Shown here: positions 4,792 through 6,415 of the stretch, one piece after another
Position numbering within the stretch: the first letter of the stretch is position 1
Layout of the letters: each line of letters starts with the position of its first letter
DNA from: Desulfocapsa sp.
GTDB lineage: Bacteria; Desulfobacterota; Desulfobulbia; Desulfobulbales; Desulfocapsaceae
DNA: 6,415 nt
Reading direction: 5' to 3'
Assembly (NCBI GenBank): GCA_029942265.1
Contig: JAOZTO010000120.1
Location: 880-7,294, forward strand
Made by a program: the position numbers and the translations under genes
Notes under the pieces: model-generated
Told to the model about the DNA's origin: nothing
The model's database searches: none
What the model saw: only the letters and a program-made list of their open reading frames with translations

Positions 4792-6045
4792 TTACATAGA
4801 TTGACATGACGACAACGTACCATATTTACGAGGTCTGATCCAAATTGCTATATCGTTAACGCTGGTAATTGCTAGAATAATACCTGCCATAATAACACCA
4901 ACTGTCGCACCGATGGCAAGAATAGCTATGGGTTCAATAAGAGCAAGAAACTGTTTTGTCCTATTCTGACTCGACTCCGAGAGAATATCTGCAAAAGATC
5001 GCAGCATATCCGCTAAATTTCCCGACTGTTCTCCCACCCGGATCAAATTAAACCCGGTAGTATCAACAAGATTGGCATCACGCAGACTTTCTGACAATGT
5101 ATTGCCGCCACGTACCCCTCTTGAAACCTGTCTCATCGGAGCACTTATCACGTTGATGTTAATACATTGTTCTGAAAATTCAAGCGCTTTATCAAGCGTT
5201 ACCTTATTACCAAGCAGGGTAGACAACATGGAAGCCCATTGACACAGTACTGTTTCGAGCAGGAGATCTTTGGTAACGGGAAGTTGAGCCAGAATATTTT
5301 GCACATAATCTCTGTTTTTTTTATCTTTTGCCAAATAAATGCCTATAACAATTGCCCCTCCTATACCGACAGCAAAGAATAAAAAATTTTCGTTGACGAA
5401 ATTTCCGACACCGAGCACAAGCACAGCAAGAAAGGGAATGTCAGCATTTCCCTTTGCCAGTAAATTTGAAAATTTTGGAACAACTGTTGCAAAAATCAGC
5501 ATAACAGAAATAAAGCCTGTGAGTATAAGAATAAATGGATAGGTCAGGGCATGACGCATCTCACTTGTGATTTTCTGTTCCTCTTTCCACTGTCGCACTC
5601 CGTCACGAAGTGATGAGGCAAGATGCCCCGTGAGTTCACCAGATTCCAGCAAGGGGTAGAAATACAAGGGAAGCTCTATCTTACAATCACGAAATGACTG
5701 CGAAAAACTAACGCCTTGTCTGATGGATGATCGAATAGAATTGAAACTCTCTGCTATAAACATATTATTGTTAAAATCTGCAACCGATGACGTGGCGTCT
5801 TCGAGGGTAAGGCCGGATTTCAACAAAGTAGCCAGCTGATGCATGACAATTAACAACTCTTTTTGAGAAGGCTTTTTATTAACTTTTTTCTGTTTGGAAA
5901 TGTTTTTAGTTGTTTTGTTCAGTGCAAGAACATTCAATCCCTGTTTTCGCAGTTTTCGCACCGCAGATTTTTCATTTTCGCCATCGAACACCCCCGTAAC
6001 AATCCGGTTATCTGTGTCTATGGCTTTATAGGTAAATTGTTGCAT
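4792..6045 (-). CDS. gspF: Type II secretion system inner-membrane protein GspF
   Basis: GspF is the polytopic inner-membrane protein of the assembly platform; it contacts GspE and GspL and is thought to pass the ATPase motion to the growing pseudopilus. The 417-residue product opens with the typical MQQFTYKAIDTDNRIVTG segment, followed by a lysine-rich linker (44-62). It then carries two tandem T2SSF domains (about 65-190 and 268-393), each with the repeated turn motif: ESGELTGHL (134-142) and GEQSGNLADML (338-348). Hydrophobic segments are at about 168-190, 205-238 (probably helix plus re-entrant part) and 368-394. The family usually ends shortly after the last helix, near SVNDIA (395-400). 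Here a tail of 17 residues (IWIRPRKYGTLSSCQSM) follows and runs up to the repeat-bearing gap. The start is five bases after the gspE stop with a strong Shine-Dalgarno. Confidence 0.95.
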   Translation of the reverse strand: MQQFTYKAIDTDNRIVTGVFDGENEKSAVRKLRKQGLNVLALNKTTKNISKQKKVNKKPSQKELLIVMHQLATLLKSGLTLEDATSSVADFNNNMFIAESFNSIRSSIRQGVSFSQSFRDCKIELPLYFYPLLESGELTGHLASSLRDGVRQWKEEQKITSEMRHALTYPFILILTGFISVMLIFATVVPKFSNLLAKGNADIPFLAVLVLGVGNFVNENFLFFAVGIGGAIVIGIYLAKDKKNRDYVQNILAQLPVTKDLLLETVLCQWASMLSTLLGNKVTLDKALEFSEQCININVISAPMRQVSRGVRGGNTLSESLRDANLVDTTGFNLIRVGEQSGNLADMLRSFADILSESSQNRTKQFLALIEPIAILAIGATVGVIMAGIILAITSVNDIAIWIRPRKYGTLSSCQSM

Positions 6046-6050
6046 CTGCG

Positions 6051-6415
6051 CTACTCCGTAGTAACTCTGAGAACTTCATCGATTGAAGTAATCCCTTGAA
6101 ATGCCTTGAGAATACCATCTTCACGCATCGTTCTTGCTCCCTGTTTCCCTGCTAGTTCCAACATTTCTGATGCCTGACAGCCTTGGATGATACGTTCTTG
6201 CATTTCATTTGTTACAGGTATTATCTCATATATTCCCACACGCCCTTTATAGCCTGTCCCCTGACAAGAAGGACATCCATCCGCTGTTTTCCAGGCAGGG
6301 AGCGTATCTGGCAAATATTTATCGGCAATTTCGACACCGATTTTCTGAAAAACAGGTAGTGGTTCACCTTCCACCATACACTCCCGACATAATTTTCGCA
6401 CCAATCGTTGGGCCA
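6051..6415 (-). CDS. gspE: Type II secretion system ATPase GspE, C-terminal 120 residues (5' truncated by window)
   Basis: GspE is the cytoplasmic hexameric secretion ATPase that powers pseudopilus assembly. Only the end of the gene is inside the window; the reading frame enters at 6413 with AQRLVRKLC, the standard context of the family's metal-binding insertion. Counting from that Ala, C9, C12, C47 and C50 form a tetracysteine site, CX2C-X34-CX2C, expected to bind zinc; the spacing of the two pairs is a little longer than the about 29 I recall for classical GspE. GTGYKGRVGIYEI (52-64) and GARTMREDGILKAFQGITSI (92-111), then DEVLRVTTE, are the conserved C-terminal signature. The Walker A and B motifs lie upstream, outside the window. 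PilB-type ATPases share these motifs, but the following gspF and gspG make GspE the right name. It ends with TAG, five bases before gspF. Confidence 0.95.
   Translation of the reverse strand, partial: AQRLVRKLCRECMVEGEPLPVFQKIGVEIADKYLPDTLPAWKTADGCPSCQGTGYKGRVGIYEIIPVTNEMQERIIQGCQASEMLELAGKQGARTMREDGILKAFQGITSIDEVLRVTTE
6054..6059 (-). promoter_or_regulatory. Ribosome binding site of gspF
   Basis: ACGGAG on the minus strand overlaps the last codons of gspE and sits eight bases before the gspF ATG (6045). It is the clearest Shine-Dalgarno in the window and confirms that gspE and gspF are translated from one message. Confidence 0.65.

Noticed and set aside
4629..4823. A 64-codon minus-strand frame covering the end of gspF and the repeat gap
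   Set aside because: It overlaps gspF out of frame, runs through the heptamer repeat (hence its repetitive LSCQLSV/CSYQLL pattern), and has no family resemblance. It is most likely a by-product of the repeat.
5339..6099. Plus-strand frames opposite gspF
   Set aside because: They are antisense to gspF; their composition reflects the reverse complement of membrane helices.
27..6415. Type IV pilus or MSHA operon instead of type II secretion
   Set aside because: GspG ends in the calcium-loop signature SFGADGALGGEG and GspK has its own NGAE and FNTAPP motifs. The gene order G-H-I-J-K-L-M is that of a T2SS.

Overview
The window is a continuous, one-directional block of a type II secretion system (T2SS, general secretory pathway) operon. 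Every gene lies on the minus strand, so transcription runs from high to low coordinates. In transcription order it holds the 3' end of gspE (ATPase), gspF (inner-membrane platform), the pseudopilins gspG (major) and gspH, gspI, gspJ, gspK (minor), the assembly proteins gspL and gspM, and the first ten codons of one more gene that starts inside the gspM stop codon. The E-F-G-H-I-J-K-L-M order is the classical one. GspG, the GspE C-terminus, GspF and GspK are recognisable at motif level. GspH, GspI, GspJ, GspL and GspM are more divergent and are named partly from position.

Region by region: 6415-6051 is the end of gspE, and 6045-4792 is gspF, with a clear Shine-Dalgarno inside the gspE stop region. 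Next comes the largest gap of the operon (4791-4595), which contains an inverted array of heptamer repeats able to fold into a long hairpin. The pseudopilin block follows (4594-1626). It is tightly packed except for a 47-base gap between gspI and gspJ that is almost wholly filled by a second, unrelated heptamer array. gspL (1657-608) overlaps gspK by 32 bases, gspM (611-27) overlaps gspL by an ATGA junction, and a partial ORF (30-1) overlaps gspM the same way.

How the parts work together (family knowledge): cytoplasmic GspE hydrolyses ATP and is held to the inner membrane by GspL and GspF. This drives polymerisation of GspG into a short periplasmic pseudopilus tipped by GspH/I/J/K, with GspM helping GspL. 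The pseudopilus pushes folded exoproteins through the outer-membrane secretin. The secretin (gspD), gspC and the prepilin peptidase (gspO) are not in this window.

Organism: a Gram-negative (diderm) bacterium of moderate to slightly low GC. The divergent L/M/H proteins, an operon entered through gspE rather than seen here with gspC/D, and heptamer intergenic repeats would fit a Desulfobacterota-like or other non-enteric lineage. This is a low-confidence guess. I see no sign of a novel multi-gene system. The parts most worth a second look are the two heptamer arrays that occupy the only two sizeable gaps of the operon.
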